Assembly (NCBI GenBank): GCA_030533315.1
Contig: JAUNJL010000060.1
Coordinates: 1 to 14,289 of the forward strand
Reading direction: 5' to 3'
DNA length: 14,289 nt
Origin: Eubacteriales bacterium
GTDB taxonomy: Bacteria > Bacillota_A > Clostridia > Lachnospirales > Lachnospiraceae
Shown here: one piece after another, positions 14,220-14,289 of the stretch
Layout of the letters: every line of letters begins with the position of its first letter
How positions within the stretch are numbered: position 1 is the stretch's first letter
The notes under the pieces: generated by a model
Database searches by the model: none
What the model was told of the DNA's origin: nothing
Seen by the model: the letters and a program-made list of their open reading frames with translations, nothing else
Translations under genes and position numbers: made by a program

Positions 14220-14289
14220 ATGCTATTGTTTCCTTTATTTTACCATGTTTTTTTCATTTTTCAAGTAGTTGACCAAAATAAATGATTTT

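Noticed and set aside
1..14289. CRISPR array, tRNA or rRNA genes, replication origin
   Set aside because: No regularly spaced repeats, cloverleaf sequences, rRNA motifs or DnaA-box clusters were seen.

Overview
The window looks like a chromosomal stretch from an anaerobic Gram-positive bacterium of the Clostridia, most likely Lachnospiraceae. Supporting signs are strong AGGAGG-type ribosome binding sites, NlpC/P60 wall hydrolases with export signals, one-step meso-diaminopimelate synthesis by Ddh, a DUF5685/J-domain pair, a YpuA-like DUF1002 protein and a CIRCE operator. Species cannot be fixed from the sequence. All recognised genes lie on the minus strand, so transcription runs from high to low coordinates.

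Layout in transcription order. At 14289-11851 a terminator of an off-window gene is followed by a CIRCE (HrcA) operator and lon. At 11801-9955 a DUF1002 lipid/wall-surface-type secreted protein has its own promoter, a GC-rich leader hairpin and a terminator. At 9903-9046 an ECF transporter substrate-binding (S) subunit has its own promoter, a leader hairpin and a terminator. At 8950-4458 a probable five-gene operon carries rlmI, a small membrane zinc-ribbon protein, a DUF5685 protein, a J-domain protein with a cysteine-rich tail, and ddh, ending at a strong terminator. The middle three genes are tightly packed (1-nt gap, 7-nt overlap). At 4252-2571 and 2499-1005 two secreted NlpC/P60 peptidoglycan hydrolases each have their own promoter and terminator. 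One has about ten wall-binding repeats; the other is of the CwlO/PcsB coiled-coil type. Both leaders carry a WalR-like box just downstream of the predicted transcription start.

The left end (1-1004) is the 5' part of a class C-like group II intron, inserted directly after the T-tract of the terminator of the last hydrolase gene. Its reverse transcriptase carries an in-frame TAG at codon 156 and the frame stays open beyond it to the window edge. The intron is visibly more AT-rich than the rest, in line with its mobile origin.

Themes: cell-wall growth (mDAP supply by Ddh, mDAP-peptide cleavage by two NlpC/P60 enzymes, probably co-regulated) and protein quality control (Lon under HrcA, and a J-protein cluster of unknown function). 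The most promising undescribed unit is the zinc-ribbon / DUF5685 / Cys-tailed J-protein trio. DUF5685 here shows two Asp-rich motifs reminiscent of squalene/phytoene synthases.
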